8,273 nt of DNA from Planctomycetaceae bacterium (GTDB lineage: Bacteria; Planctomycetota; Planctomycetia; Pirellulales; Thermoguttaceae). Location: the NCBI GenBank assembly GCA_031267635.1, contig JAIRYX010000020.1, positions 1 to 8,273 of the forward strand, given 5' to 3'. The notes below the pieces were generated by a model, which was given only the letters and a program-made list of their open reading frames with translations, was not told where the DNA came from and did not search any database. Of this stretch, positions 1 through 6,938 are shown in pieces (the first letter of the stretch is position 1; the number at the start of each line of letters is the position of its first letter). Position numbers and translations under genes: made by a program.

Positions 1-3
1 CAT

Positions 4-203
4 GGGGCGTGATGTGCATAACCGGCGGTGGAGCGAAGCGCAACCGCCGGATCAGCGCGCCAAAAACACAAAGTCCCGCAGGGACGAGATTATCAAACTC
101 GTATTCGCTTCAAATCATCTCGCCCTTGCAGGGCTTTGGTTTGGAGAAGTTGCGATCCGGCGGTTGCGCTGCGCTCCACCGCCGGTTATGCACATCACAC
201 CCC
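4..203. repeat. Long inverted repeat / hairpin element (REP- or MITE-like)
   Basis: Two nested pairs of arms are visible. The outer arms, 11-53 and 154-196, are complementary at 42 of 43 positions (the mismatch is at 36) and extend with one more mismatch to 4-203. The inner arms, 70-90 and 117-137, are imperfectly complementary and each carries a small CCCGCAGGG- or CCCTTGCAGGG-type palindrome. The whole unit could fold into one cruciform about 200 bases long. No open frame inside it looks real. It resembles non-autonomous palindromic intergenic repeats (REP/BIME or MITE families) that are mobilised in trans; that family assignment is inference. The left edge lies at the window start, so the element may extend further. 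Confidence 0.8.
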
Positions 204-224
204 TGCGGGGTTAAAAAACAGTGA

Positions 225-500
225 ATATTTTGTCGGCTTTTTTGCTTGGGGTGCGTAACATGAGATAATAAAAATGATATACTTATCACCCTTTAAAATT
301 CGGCGTTTGCCAAAAAAGGGGGGCTTTAGGGATACGAAAACTTCTTCTGTCCCTTTCGTCTTTTGGGTCAAAAAAGTCCTTTTTGCCGCATGTCCCATTT
401 TTGAAGATTTCCGGCAAATTACTCATAAGTCTTTGTTATGTAAAGAGTTAGTAATAATTCCTCGTTGAGAGGGACTACTTTTTGCGTGTTTTTTCGCAAA
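225..500. other. AT-rich stretch with no recognisable gene
   Basis: Short open frames exist on both strands but none has a ribosome binding site or a recognisable protein pattern. The stretch contains homopolymer runs (A6, G6, T-rich tracts) and scattered GTCCC words resembling those at 792-903. A lone TGAGAT-type half-site near 260-267 echoes the unit of the array starting at 501. Confidence 0.6.
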
Positions 501-724
501 ATCCTCACATGAGATGGATTTCATCTCATGTGAGATAGATTTCATCTCATATGAGATAGATTTTATCTCATGTGAGATAGGTTTCATCTCATGTGAGATA
601 GATTTTATCTCATGCGAGATAGGTTTTATCTCATGTGAGATAGGTTTTATCTCATATGAGATAGATTTTATCTCATATGAGATAGATTTCATCTCATGTG
701 AGATAGGTTTTATCTCATGTGAGA
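501..724. repeat. 21-bp tandem array of palindromic units (10 copies)
   Basis: Ten head-to-tail units of exactly 21 bases run from 516 to 724 (the last lacks one base), preceded by a partial unit at 501-515. Each unit has a 7-base linker (AGATTTT or close) followed by a 14-base dyad, ATCTCA-TR-TGAGAT. All 14 differences from the consensus are transitions, at unit positions 1, 3, 7, 15 and 16. Because 21 is a multiple of three and the unit lacks stops in several frames, both strands stay open. The minus strand reads heptads like YEIKSIS (423-752, TTG start); the plus strand reads DFISCEI (514-759). Neither frame has a convincing ribosome binding site, and most differences change the amino acid in either reading. 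It is therefore treated as a DNA repeat, possibly a cluster of binding sites, rather than a gene. Confidence 0.9.
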
Positions 725-791
725 ATTTTTCCATTTTGGGGACAATTTTCAATAAATAGGTGCATCAAAATTTGGTTTCTGATGATTATTC

Positions 792-903
792 AAAGGGCTA
801 CAAGGGACAAAAGGGACTCTTGGGGACTCTTTTAGAAACTTCCTTCTGTCCCCAAAAATTTCTAGTGTCCCTGACGTCCCACTTGTCTCTTATGTCCCTT
901 TTT
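792..903. repeat. Imperfect dyad of 9-bp-spaced GGGAC / GTCCC words
   Basis: On the left, GGGAC-like words begin at 795, 804, 813 and 823 (spacing 9, 9, 10). On the right, GTCCC-like words begin at 848 and then at 867, 876, 885 and 894 (spacing 9). The innermost pair, GGGGAC at 822-827 and GTCCCC at 848-853, is perfectly complementary with a 20-base loop. The two sides are thus oppositely oriented short-period repeats able to pair in several registers. It ends in a T6 run at 898-904. Function is unknown. Confidence 0.6.
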
Positions 904-1101
904 TGATGAACACCGAGTTAAAAACGGAATATCCTCAACACAACGTCAACATGATCACCAATCGACATGGTTTTGAACGTGCCGGTTGGTAGTTGCGGAT
1001 GGTATCGCTACCCGTTGCCATGCGGAGTTCTTTGGGTTGGGCAACTGAATCGTTACAGAATTTTATAAATCAATCCCTCCCCAAAATGTGAAATAAGCAG
1101 T
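904..1101. other. Intergenic region downstream of recJ, no gene seen
   Basis: No frame here gives a recognisable protein. A short pairing, GTTGCC near 1014 with GGCAAC near 1039, is the only secondary structure noticed. The higher GC of 940-1045 compared with its surroundings hints at a remnant of coding or element DNA that could not be identified. Confidence 0.4.
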
Positions 1102-2898
1102 TTATTCCGACTGTTTCCAATCCAGCAATTGCAATTCGACTTTGGAAAATCCACGAAACTCGTTAATCACCGGATGAAACGCTACGTCGAATGCGCCGCC
1201 GCATTGCTGCATTTCGTCCACCCATTCGGCAGCTCCAAATGCGACAGCGCGAAGCGTTTGTTGATGCTGCCGGAATGTCGCGGTAAAATGACGTTTATCC
1301 GCTCCCATCGTCTTTGGCGGCTCGGCAAGCGTTACGCCGCGCGTACAAATAATCGGTCGCGCGTTACATTGACCAAACGGCGCCATCGACTCAATCCGTT
1401 TCACCATTGCTACGTCAAACGCGCTAAACGGGAACTCCGCGTCAATCGTCAATTCCGCCTCGCGCTGTTCGCTCGGAATCGCAGCGGCGACATATTCGCA
1501 AAACGCTTCACGAAACAAGTCAATTTGCGAGTCTTCCACACTCACGCCCGCCGCCGCCGCATGACCGCCGAAACGAATAAGATAATCAGAACACGCTTCC
1601 AATGCGTTATAAAGATTCATTTCGGGAACCGCGCGTCCTGAACCGGTTGCTGGCTTGTTTTCCATTTTGTCTTTCGCAAGCAGGATCACAGGACGATTGT
1701 ATTTTTCGCAAAGTTTCCCAGCAACAATTCCAATAATCCCGACATGCCAGCCAATGTCCGCCAACACATACGCCGGATCGTCCGGCAAAAACAACTCGTC
1801 AATTTGACGTATCGCCGCGCGGGTGATTTCGCGTTCTATTTTCTGCCGCGTTTCATTAAGATTGTTGATGTATTGCGATAACTCTTTAGCTCGCTCCGGT
1901 TTGTCCGTAACCAAAAGTTCCACGCCGAGCTGCGCCAATCCCAAACGTCCCGCCGCATTCAAACGCGGCGCAATCTGAAACGCAATCAATTCGGCTGTCA
2001 GTGTTTTCGATGTGTCAATTTTCGCAACTTGCAGTAATTCCCGCAAACCGAGCGTCGCGTAATCTCGTAAACCGCGTTCCAAAACAAACCGTACTAACGC
2101 GCGATTTTCATCCACCAGCGGCATCACATCGGCAACCGCCCCCAACGCTGCAAACACAACCGCCTGCATCAAAAATTCCCGCATCTTCGGCGACACTTTC
2201 ACACCGCCGGAATTGTCGGAATCCGCGCTTTGTTGATTCGTTCCTTGTTTTTGCTGATCCGATTCTGTTGCCTGCTGACAAAGCGACCAAGCGACTTTCA
2301 GCGCAACCGTCGAACCGCTCAATTCCTGAAACGGATACGTGTTTCCGATTTGCGGATGCGTAATCGCCGCCGCATCAGGGAGCGTTTTGCCTGGTGTATG
2401 ATGGTCGGTAATCAGCAATTCCACGCCAAGCTCTTTCGCCGTTTTCGCTTCTTCAATGCTGTTGATTCCGCAATCAACCGTAATAATAAGCTGTGTTCCC
2501 TGCGCGGCGAGTGCACGAATCGCGCCGCTGTTTAATCCGTAACCTTCCGTCAAACGCGACGGCAAATAATAATCGACTTGTCCGCCGAGCAATCGAATCG
2601 CTTGCCGCAAAATCGCCGTTGCCGTCATCCCGTCCACATCATAATCGCCATAAACGGTTATTTTTCGGTCGTTTTGAATCGCATCAAGAAGCCGCTGCGC
2701 CGTTTCCACGCAACCCGGCAGGAGCGACGGTTCACGTAAACCAGTCAATTTCGGCTGTAAAAATCCCGAAACCTGATCAGGACGCTCGACTCCACGTCCG
2801 ATGAGAAGCTGCGCGAGAAGCGGATGGATATGAGCGTTGCGTTCCAAAAGATTCACGTGTTCCCGATCATAAGTGCGGATAATCCATTTTTTCGCCAT
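1102..2898 (-). CDS. recJ: Single-stranded-DNA-specific 5'-3' exonuclease RecJ
   Basis: RecJ degrades single-stranded DNA 5' to 3' in recombinational repair, mismatch repair and stalled-fork processing, using divalent metal ions in the cytoplasm. The 598-residue product shows the DHH-family motifs in order: DYDVDG at 85-90, VDCG at 141-144, TDHH at 164-167 and GAVADVMPL at 253-261. The DHHA1 half follows, with GSGR near 419 and GGHAAAAG at 444-451. A C-terminal OB-type region carries the MAPFGQCNARP motif around 505. All metal-binding aspartates and histidines expected from the family are present. Length is slightly above the usual 560-580, mostly because of a Q/S/D-rich insert at about residues 207-236. 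The ATG at 2898 gives the typical N-terminus MAKKWIIR; no strong Shine-Dalgarno sequence precedes it. The gene stands alone, with non-coding repeat-rich DNA on both sides. Confidence 0.97.
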   Translation of the reverse strand: MAKKWIIRTYDREHVNLLERNAHIHPLLAQLLIGRGVERPDQVSGFLQPKLTGLREPSLLPGCVETAQRLLDAIQNDRKITVYGDYDVDGMTATAILRQAIRLLGGQVDYYLPSRLTEGYGLNSGAIRALAAQGTQLIITVDCGINSIEEAKTAKELGVELLITDHHTPGKTLPDAAAITHPQIGNTYPFQELSGSTVALKVAWSLCQQATESDQQKQGTNQQSADSDNSGGVKVSPKMREFLMQAVVFAALGAVADVMPLVDENRALVRFVLERGLRDYATLGLRELLQVAKIDTSKTLTAELIAFQIAPRLNAAGRLGLAQLGVELLVTDKPERAKELSQYINNLNETRQKIEREITRAAIRQIDELFLPDDPAYVLADIGWHVGIIGIVAGKLCEKYNRPVILLAKDKMENKPATGSGRAVPEMNLYNALEACSDYLIRFGGHAAAAGVSVEDSQIDLFREAFCEYVAAAIPSEQREAELTIDAEFPFSAFDVAMVKRIESMAPFGQCNARPIICTRGVTLAEPPKTMGADKRHFTATFRQHQQTLRAVAFGAAEWVDEMQQCGGAFDVAFHPVINEFRGFSKVELQLLDWKQSE

Positions 2899-3334
2899 GT
2901 TTTATTTTCTATTTTTTTTGAGGAAACCTCTAAAAATCATTTTTTAATCACCGAGTCCACAGAAAATCCCTCATGACATTTCGAGAGAAAACTTGCTTGT
3001 CCATTTGTTATAAAATTTTTACTAAAAGTTTCCGTGCGCTCTGTGGTTTGTCTCGCAATCGTAATTCAATCCATGGAAATTCGACTCGTTCGGAAATCTG
3101 CGACTTGCGTCAATGACAAACTTTTGTTTGTTTGAAATCTTTGGAAGGAGGGGTTATAACGTTGTAAACCAATGAGTCGTGAAAAGTATACTCAATATGC
3201 CGCGAAAGACAAGGACTGACCGCTAAAACAAAATGAGAGAGACAGTTGAGGTTATTCCACACAACATGGTAGTTTGGGTATTTCAAAGAATTAACGGCTA
3301 CAAGAATTACAATATTTTCCAGTTGTTTCAAGTT

Positions 3335-3390
3335 AAGGCGAATTGCTTCATTTTTAGTAACTATTCAGTCGCCTTGATTTTTATTTTTTT
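3335..3390 (+). other. Hairpin followed by a T-rich tract (terminator-like)
   Basis: AAGGCGA at 3335-3341 pairs perfectly with TCGCCTT at 3369-3375 across a 27-base loop, followed by GATTTTTATTTTTTT. The shape resembles an intrinsic terminator on the + strand, but the loop is long and no + strand gene lies upstream. It could instead be the end of a decayed element. Confidence 0.3.
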
Positions 3391-3455
3391 GACAGAATTA
3401 CAGAGGATCCGCAGGATAAAATAAAATCTTGCCAATCCTGTTATCCTTTCTTAAA
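3388..3455. repeat. Degenerate GACAG-AATTACAG / AATCCTGTTATCC intergenic repeat
   Basis: The left side reads TTGACAGAATTACAGAGGATC and then GCAGGATAAAA; the right side reads CAATCCTGTTATCCTTTC. Together they form an imperfect inverted repeat of AGGAT/ATCCT words. From memory, very similar wording occurs in intergenic DNA of many unrelated bacteria. Here it is a worn copy with no coding content. Confidence 0.4.
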
Positions 3456-3548
3456 AAGACGAATTTGAAGTGACTTTGTAGATTGAACTCTGTCGAGAGT
3501 ATAGCAGATTTAGAATAGTTCGGAAACGCCAATGGGTAAAAAAACACC

Positions 3549-3628
3549 TTGAAAGCACTGGGGTTGCAATGGTAAAATCTTTCTGGCAAATTTGAAAGCG
3601 ATCTATTTATGATGACACAAAGTATAAT
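3549..3628 (+). promoter_or_regulatory. Candidate promoter elements upstream of the HzsA-like relic
   Basis: TTGAAA at 3549-3554 is followed after 18 bases by TAAAAT at 3573-3578, a plausible sigma70-type pair. A perfect TATAAT at 3623-3628, 48 bases before the start codon, lacks a good -35 at the right distance. Either could have served the + strand gene starting at 3676. Assigned by eye only. Confidence 0.3.
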
Positions 3629-3664
3629 AATTTCTTTGAAAACAGAGCAAACTCTAAAAGACTT

Positions 3665-3670
3665 GAGGAA
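3665..3670 (+). promoter_or_regulatory. Ribosome binding site GAGGAA for the 3676 start
   Basis: GAGGAA lies five bases before the ATG at 3676. It selects this start over the out-of-frame ATG at 3609 and gives a product beginning directly with a signal peptide. Its survival shows that the relic retains its translation start although the rest of the gene is broken. Confidence 0.7.
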
Positions 3671-3675
3671 TAGTA

Positions 3676-4595
3676 ATGCGTCATTTATTTGTTTTGATTT
3701 TGTTCATGTTTTGTTCGGCAAATATGCTGTTTGCTTACGACAACGGCGTTGTGCCGATCAATACGCCGGAATCTGCGAAACGATTGATCAATGATTTGAT
3801 GGAAACTTACGGCAAAAAATATCCGCTCGGCGCGGAATTTTTACAACGGCTCGAAAAAATTGATCCGAAAAATCAAACTGCTCTTGATGCTTTGATTCGT
3901 GAAGTGGCGTTAGCGAATCCGGCAATTGATTTTGACAAAATTCTTTGTGTCCGCCGTAAACCGCAAAAAGGACAACTCGGATTCACCGCTCTCAATGCTT
4001 ATACGGAAGACACGATTCCGAGAAGCGGCTGGGATAACGAAATCTGCATTTTAAGTCATCTGCGCGGCGAACCCAAATTGACGCGAATCCCGAAGAAAAC
4101 TACCGAGAACTTTTGGCGGGAAAGAATCCAAACGCAGAAAAAATGCAAACAGTTACCGTTGAAGAAATTCAAAAACTTTTGAAACACAACGACGACGGTT
4201 ACAAAGTCTTCCATGCCGCGATTGGTGTCTTGCCCAAAGTTGTAGGCGATAAAGCGACCGCTTCGAATTATCCGTTCCGTTATGCCAAAGCAAAATAACG
4301 GCAAGGAGAAAACGCTGTGGTGGAATGAGCTGGAATCCGCTTTGTCCGTATTCCGGTCGGGGAATTTGTGATGGGGTCGGTTGACGGATTCGGAGATGAA
4401 AGACCACGTGCTGTTGTGAAAGTTGAGAAGCCGTTTTGGATTGCTGAAACAGAGATTACCAACGGACAATACGCCGTTTTTGATTCCGAGCATGATACCG
4501 GTTATGAAGGAGAGCACGGTTTTGACCACGTTAATCCGGGTTATATACTTTTTGTACTTGAAATCTCGGTTTTCACTGGCGTCGTTATATCGTAA
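3676..4595 (+). pseudogene. Decayed secreted HzsA-like / SUMF1 (formylglycine-generating-enzyme-like) protein
   Basis: The first frame starts at 3676 with a signal peptide (MRHLFVLILFMFCSANMLFA, residues 1-20). It continues with a region typical of planctomycete hydrazine-synthase-alpha-like secreted proteins: DFDKILCVRRK at 85-95 and WDNEICILS at 119-127. Around 4083-4110 homology jumps to another frame (NPEENYRELLAGKNPNAEK onward), and the original frame runs out as nonsense to 4182. The beta-propeller expected between these parts is missing. The second frame then meets TAA at 4296 and TGA at 4326 (probably a former TGG) before a clear SUMF1 start: FVRIPVGEFVMGS from 4341, then PFWIAETEITNGQYAVF. 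Homology ends near 4544 and the frame closes at 4595, so most of the SUMF1 fold is lost. Domain names are family knowledge recalled without a search. The SUMF1 assignment is firmer than the HzsA one. Confidence 0.78.
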
Positions 4596-4776
4596 AATCC
4601 GGTTTGATCTCCATTCATAAAACCGAAAACTCAAGCGCAATGAGTATAAACGAGTATATTTGTAAAATACCGGAATTTTTCTGATTGTTTTCTCCTTTGT
4701 GAAAAAATCTCTGCATATCCTTGTCCTCTCCGACGAAAACGAACGAGCAACACAAGTCATTACAATTTACATCCTC

Positions 4777-5949
4777 TTATATCCTCGCAACACCGGAATC
4801 GCGGGCTGCTTGGGCAACTGCTTGGGCAACTGCTTGACCGACTTGTTTGTTGAGAGGACTCGGAATGATAAACTCCGGCGAGAGTTCGTTGTCGGAAACC
4901 ATTGCAGCGATTGCTTTTGCGGCGGCAATTTTCATTTCGTTGTTGACGTCGCTCGCACGGACATCTAACGCTCCGCGAAAAATGCCGGGAAACGCTAACA
5001 CATTATTAATTTGATTCGGAAAATCACTTCGTCCTGTTCCAACTACCACAGCTCCTGCAGACCTTGCCATTTCCGGCATAATTTCAGGGATAGGATTCGC
5101 CATTGCAAAAATGAACGGAGCTTTGTTCATACTCCGTACCATATCTTCAGTTACGCAATTCGGAGCGGAAACGCCGATGAATACGTCTGCGTCTCGGAGA
5201 ATGTCGGCAAGCGTTCCGCGTCTTCTCTGTAAATTGGTGATTTCCGCCATCTCCGCTTTTTCGGGATTTAAATTGTCGCGTCCTTTGTAAATCGCACCCC
5301 GGCGGTCACTTAGAACAACATCTTTCAATCCGAGCGAAATCAAAAGCCGGATAATCGCAATTCCCGCCGCACCCGCGCCGCTGGTAACAACAGAAAGATT
5401 TTCCAATTTTTTGCCGGTTAATTTTAGTGCGTTGAACAACGCAGCGAGCGTTACAACTGCCGTTCCATGTTGGTCATCGTGAAAAACCGGAATGTCGCAA
5501 CACGCTTTCAAACGACGTTCAATTTCAAAACACCGAGGCGCGGAAATGTCTTCAAGATTGATTCCGCCAAAACTTCCCGCCAATAACCGCACCGTATTAA
5601 CAATATCGTCAACATTTTTTGATCGGATGCAAAGCGGAACAGCGTCAACATTTCCGAATGCTTTAAAAAGAGCGCACTTTCCTTCCATGACCGGCATTCC
5701 CGCTTCGGGACCGATGTCACCAAGCCCCAAAACCGCCGTTCCATCTGTGACCACCGCCACAAGATTTCCGCGACGGGTCAATTCGTAACTTTTATCAATA
5801 TCTTTTTGAATTTCGAGGCACGGCTGCGCCACACCGGGAGTATAAGCAAGCGATAAATCCTCTCGATTTTCAAGCGGCGCGCGGCAAACGATTTCGATTT
5901 TGCCTTTCCACGCGATATGTTTTTTTAGCGATTCTTGAGCGTAATCCAT
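4777..5949 (-). CDS. NAD(P)-dependent malic enzyme (short bacterial form)
   Basis: Oxidatively decarboxylates malate to pyruvate and CO2, linking the TCA cycle to pyruvate and supplying NAD(P)H in the cytoplasm. The 390-residue protein matches the short bacterial malic enzymes (like B. subtilis YtsJ), without the phosphotransacetylase-like tail of MaeB. Visible landmarks are: the catalytic tyrosine in LAYTPGVA (Y36); TDGTAVLGLGDIGP at 68-81; the catalytic lysine in MEGKCALFKAFG (K91); metal ligands in LEDISAPRCFEIE (132-144) and HDDQHGTAVV (157-166); the Rossmann glycines GAGAAG (191-196); ANPIPE (284-289); and SDFPNQINN (308-316). NAD versus NADP preference cannot be judged here. The ATG at 5949 gives a normal N-terminus but has no clear Shine-Dalgarno sequence. 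Near the 3' end a 12-base unit is duplicated (4809-4832), giving QAVAQAVAQ in the C-terminal helix. The gene has 190 bases of upstream non-coding DNA and is probably transcribed alone. Confidence 0.97.
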   Translation of the reverse strand: MDYAQESLKKHIAWKGKIEIVCRAPLENREDLSLAYTPGVAQPCLEIQKDIDKSYELTRRGNLVAVVTDGTAVLGLGDIGPEAGMPVMEGKCALFKAFGNVDAVPLCIRSKNVDDIVNTVRLLAGSFGGINLEDISAPRCFEIERRLKACCDIPVFHDDQHGTAVVTLAALFNALKLTGKKLENLSVVTSGAGAAGIAIIRLLISLGLKDVVLSDRRGAIYKGRDNLNPEKAEMAEITNLQRRRGTLADILRDADVFIGVSAPNCVTEDMVRSMNKAPFIFAMANPIPEIMPEMARSAGAVVVGTGRSDFPNQINNVLAFPGIFRGALDVRASDVNNEMKIAAAKAIAAMVSDNELSPEFIIPSPLNKQVGQAVAQAVAQAARDSGVARI

Positions 5950-6002
5950 GTTTAGGTAAAAGATTGGATATGTGAGGAATAGTTTTCAAAACATGAAAGT
6001 AA

Positions 6003-6024
6003 ATAAATGCAACTTCTCATTTAT
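6003..6024. promoter_or_regulatory. Short inverted repeat upstream of the malic enzyme gene
   Basis: ATAAATG (6003-6009) and CATTTAT (6018-6024) are perfectly complementary around an 8-base spacer, 54 bases upstream of the start at 5949. The position fits an operator or part of a leader hairpin. No regulator is recognisable in the window, so this is only a candidate. Confidence 0.25.
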
Positions 6025-6114
6025 CTTACCTTTTGTATTTTAGCTACGAATGTTATGATCGAAAGTTTCTCGTGCATTCACGGCGATAAAAATCATAGCA
6101 GTCAACGATTCAAA

Positions 6115-6134
6115 GTTTCCTTATGTTTGGAAAC
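6115..6134 (-). terminator. Weak hairpin just downstream of yebC
   Basis: GTTTCC (6115-6120) pairs with GGAAAC (6129-6134) around an 8-base loop, five bases beyond the yebC stop. On the minus strand it is followed only by TTTGAATC, so the U-run is short. It may be a poor intrinsic terminator or an mRNA-stabilising stem. Confidence 0.3.
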
Positions 6135-6139
6135 GGCTG

Positions 6140-6889
6140 TCAATTTTCCAACTGTGCCATAATTGCATCCGAAATCGTAAAGTTCGAGGAAACATGCTGT
6201 ACATCTTCGTGGTCGTCGAGCATTTCCATCAATTTCAACACTTTTGCCGCCGAGTCTGCGTTTTGAATTTCGACTTGATCTTTAGCAATCAATCCCAATT
6301 GCGACGCTTCCGGCTCGATTCCGGCTTTGACAAGTGCGTCGGAAACCGCTTTGTAATTATCGGGCAGACAGGTAATTTCGTAACCGTCGTCCGTTTTTTC
6401 AAAATCATCCGCTCCCGCTTCCAGCACCATTTCCATCAACGGCTCTTCTTCGGTAGCATCAAGAGCGACAACGAACATTCCTTTTTTTTCGAAATTCCAC
6501 GCGACGCATCCGGTCGCACCAAGTTTTCCGCCGCAAACCTCGAAAATCTTGCGGATTTCCGGTGCGGTTCGATTGCGGTTATCGGTCAAACTTTCGCATA
6601 ACACCGCTACGCCATCCGCGCCGTAACCTTCGTAAACCAATTCTTCAAGGTCGTTACCTTTTAGTTCGCCGGTACCGGTTTTGATAGCGCGTTGAATATT
6701 CTCTTTCGGCAAACTGACCGCTTTCGCCTCGTCAATCGCGGCGCGAAGCCGAAAATTCGCCTCTGGATCGCCACCGCCTTTTGCCGCGATAATAATCGCT
6801 TTGGCAAGTTTGCTCCAAAGTTTTCCGCGTTTCGCGTCCACCATCGCTTTTTTGTGCTTAATTCCAGCCCAATGGGAATGACCTGACAT
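6140..6889 (-). CDS. yebC: YebC/PmpR/TACO1-family protein
   Basis: This is a member of the YebC family. These proteins were long annotated as transcriptional regulators and have more recently been linked to ribosome function at difficult proline stretches. The protein is cytoplasmic, 249 residues, the normal family length. It shows the hallmark start MSGHSHWAGIKHKK, then PKENIQRAIKTGTG (61-74), YEGYGADGVAVL (86-97), TDNRNRTAPEIR (102-113), GATGCVAWNF (124-133) and the C-terminal DDHEDVQHVSSNF (225-237). The ATG at 6889 is supported by GAGGAG eight bases upstream, the best ribosome binding site of the three intact genes. It lies 190 bases upstream of the malic enzyme gene on the same strand, with a weak hairpin between, so co-transcription is possible but not indicated. 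No ruvC/ruvA/ruvB neighbours, often seen next to yebC, are in this window. Confidence 0.97.
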   Translation of the reverse strand: MSGHSHWAGIKHKKAMVDAKRGKLWSKLAKAIIIAAKGGGDPEANFRLRAAIDEAKAVSLPKENIQRAIKTGTGELKGNDLEELVYEGYGADGVAVLCESLTDNRNRTAPEIRKIFEVCGGKLGATGCVAWNFEKKGMFVVALDATEEEPLMEMVLEAGADDFEKTDDGYEITCLPDNYKAVSDALVKAGIEPEASQLGLIAKDQVEIQNADSAAKVLKLMEMLDDHEDVQHVSSNFTISDAIMAQLEN

Positions 6890-6897
6890 GCAATAGA

Positions 6898-6903
6898 CTC
6901 CTC
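6898..6903 (-). promoter_or_regulatory. Ribosome binding site GAGGAG of yebC
   Basis: Reading on the minus strand, GAGGAG sits eight bases before the ATG at 6889. It fixes the start of yebC and excludes the overlapping longer frame that reaches 6918. Confidence 0.8.
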
Positions 6904-6938
6904 TTTATGATTGTGCAAAATATGGGATAGTATTTTTG

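Larger units (their letters stand above)
2899..3660. other. Non-coding region with worn repeat fragments
   Basis: About 760 bases without a supportable gene. Open frames of 60-75 codons occur on both strands (for example minus 3110-3331) but lack family patterns and ribosome binding sites. Visible structure: CCACAGA at 2957-2963 facing TCTGTGG at 3040-3046; a purine tract AAGGAGGGG near 3144-3152 that leads only to a 15-codon frame; a hairpin at 3335-3375; and a CCTGTTATCC-type repeat at 3388-3455. The stretch also holds the candidate promoter of the downstream relic. Confidence 0.55.

Noticed and set aside
2..258. Three overlapping plus-strand frames in the first 260 bases
   Set aside because: They arise from the GC-rich arms of the inverted repeat, which accounts for the sequence; no ribosome binding site or protein pattern.
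516..724. CRISPR-like array of palindromic repeats
   Set aside because: The 7-base linkers between palindromes are themselves repeated, so there are no unique spacers; the period is far too short and no cas gene is present.
423..752. 109-codon minus-strand heptad protein (YEIKSIS repeats)
   Set aside because: Not called as a gene: TTG start, no ribosome binding site, and the frame is open mainly because a stop-free 21-base unit is repeated; most unit differences change the amino acid.
1129..2804. Several plus-strand open frames opposite recJ
   Set aside because: Arg/His-rich shadow frames of a strongly supported recJ gene; no ribosome binding sites.
3144..3219. Strong purine tract AAGGAGGGG followed by a small frame starting MSREKYTQYAAKDKD
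   Set aside because: The tract is about 20 bases from the ATG, too far for a normal ribosome binding site, and the frame ends after 15 codons.
3110..3331. 73-codon minus-strand frame in the intergenic gap
   Set aside because: No family pattern, no ribosome binding site, no supporting context; could not be tied to a transposase or other relic.
4056..4760. 234-codon open frame on the minus strand
   Set aside because: It lies antisense to the SUMF1 part of the relic, its protein has no recognisable pattern, it is rich in residues typical of shadow frames, and the plus-strand reading explains the sequence far better.
6194..6601. 135-codon plus-strand frame opposite yebC
   Set aside because: Antisense shadow of a fully conserved yebC; Phe/Arg/His-rich composition typical of such frames.
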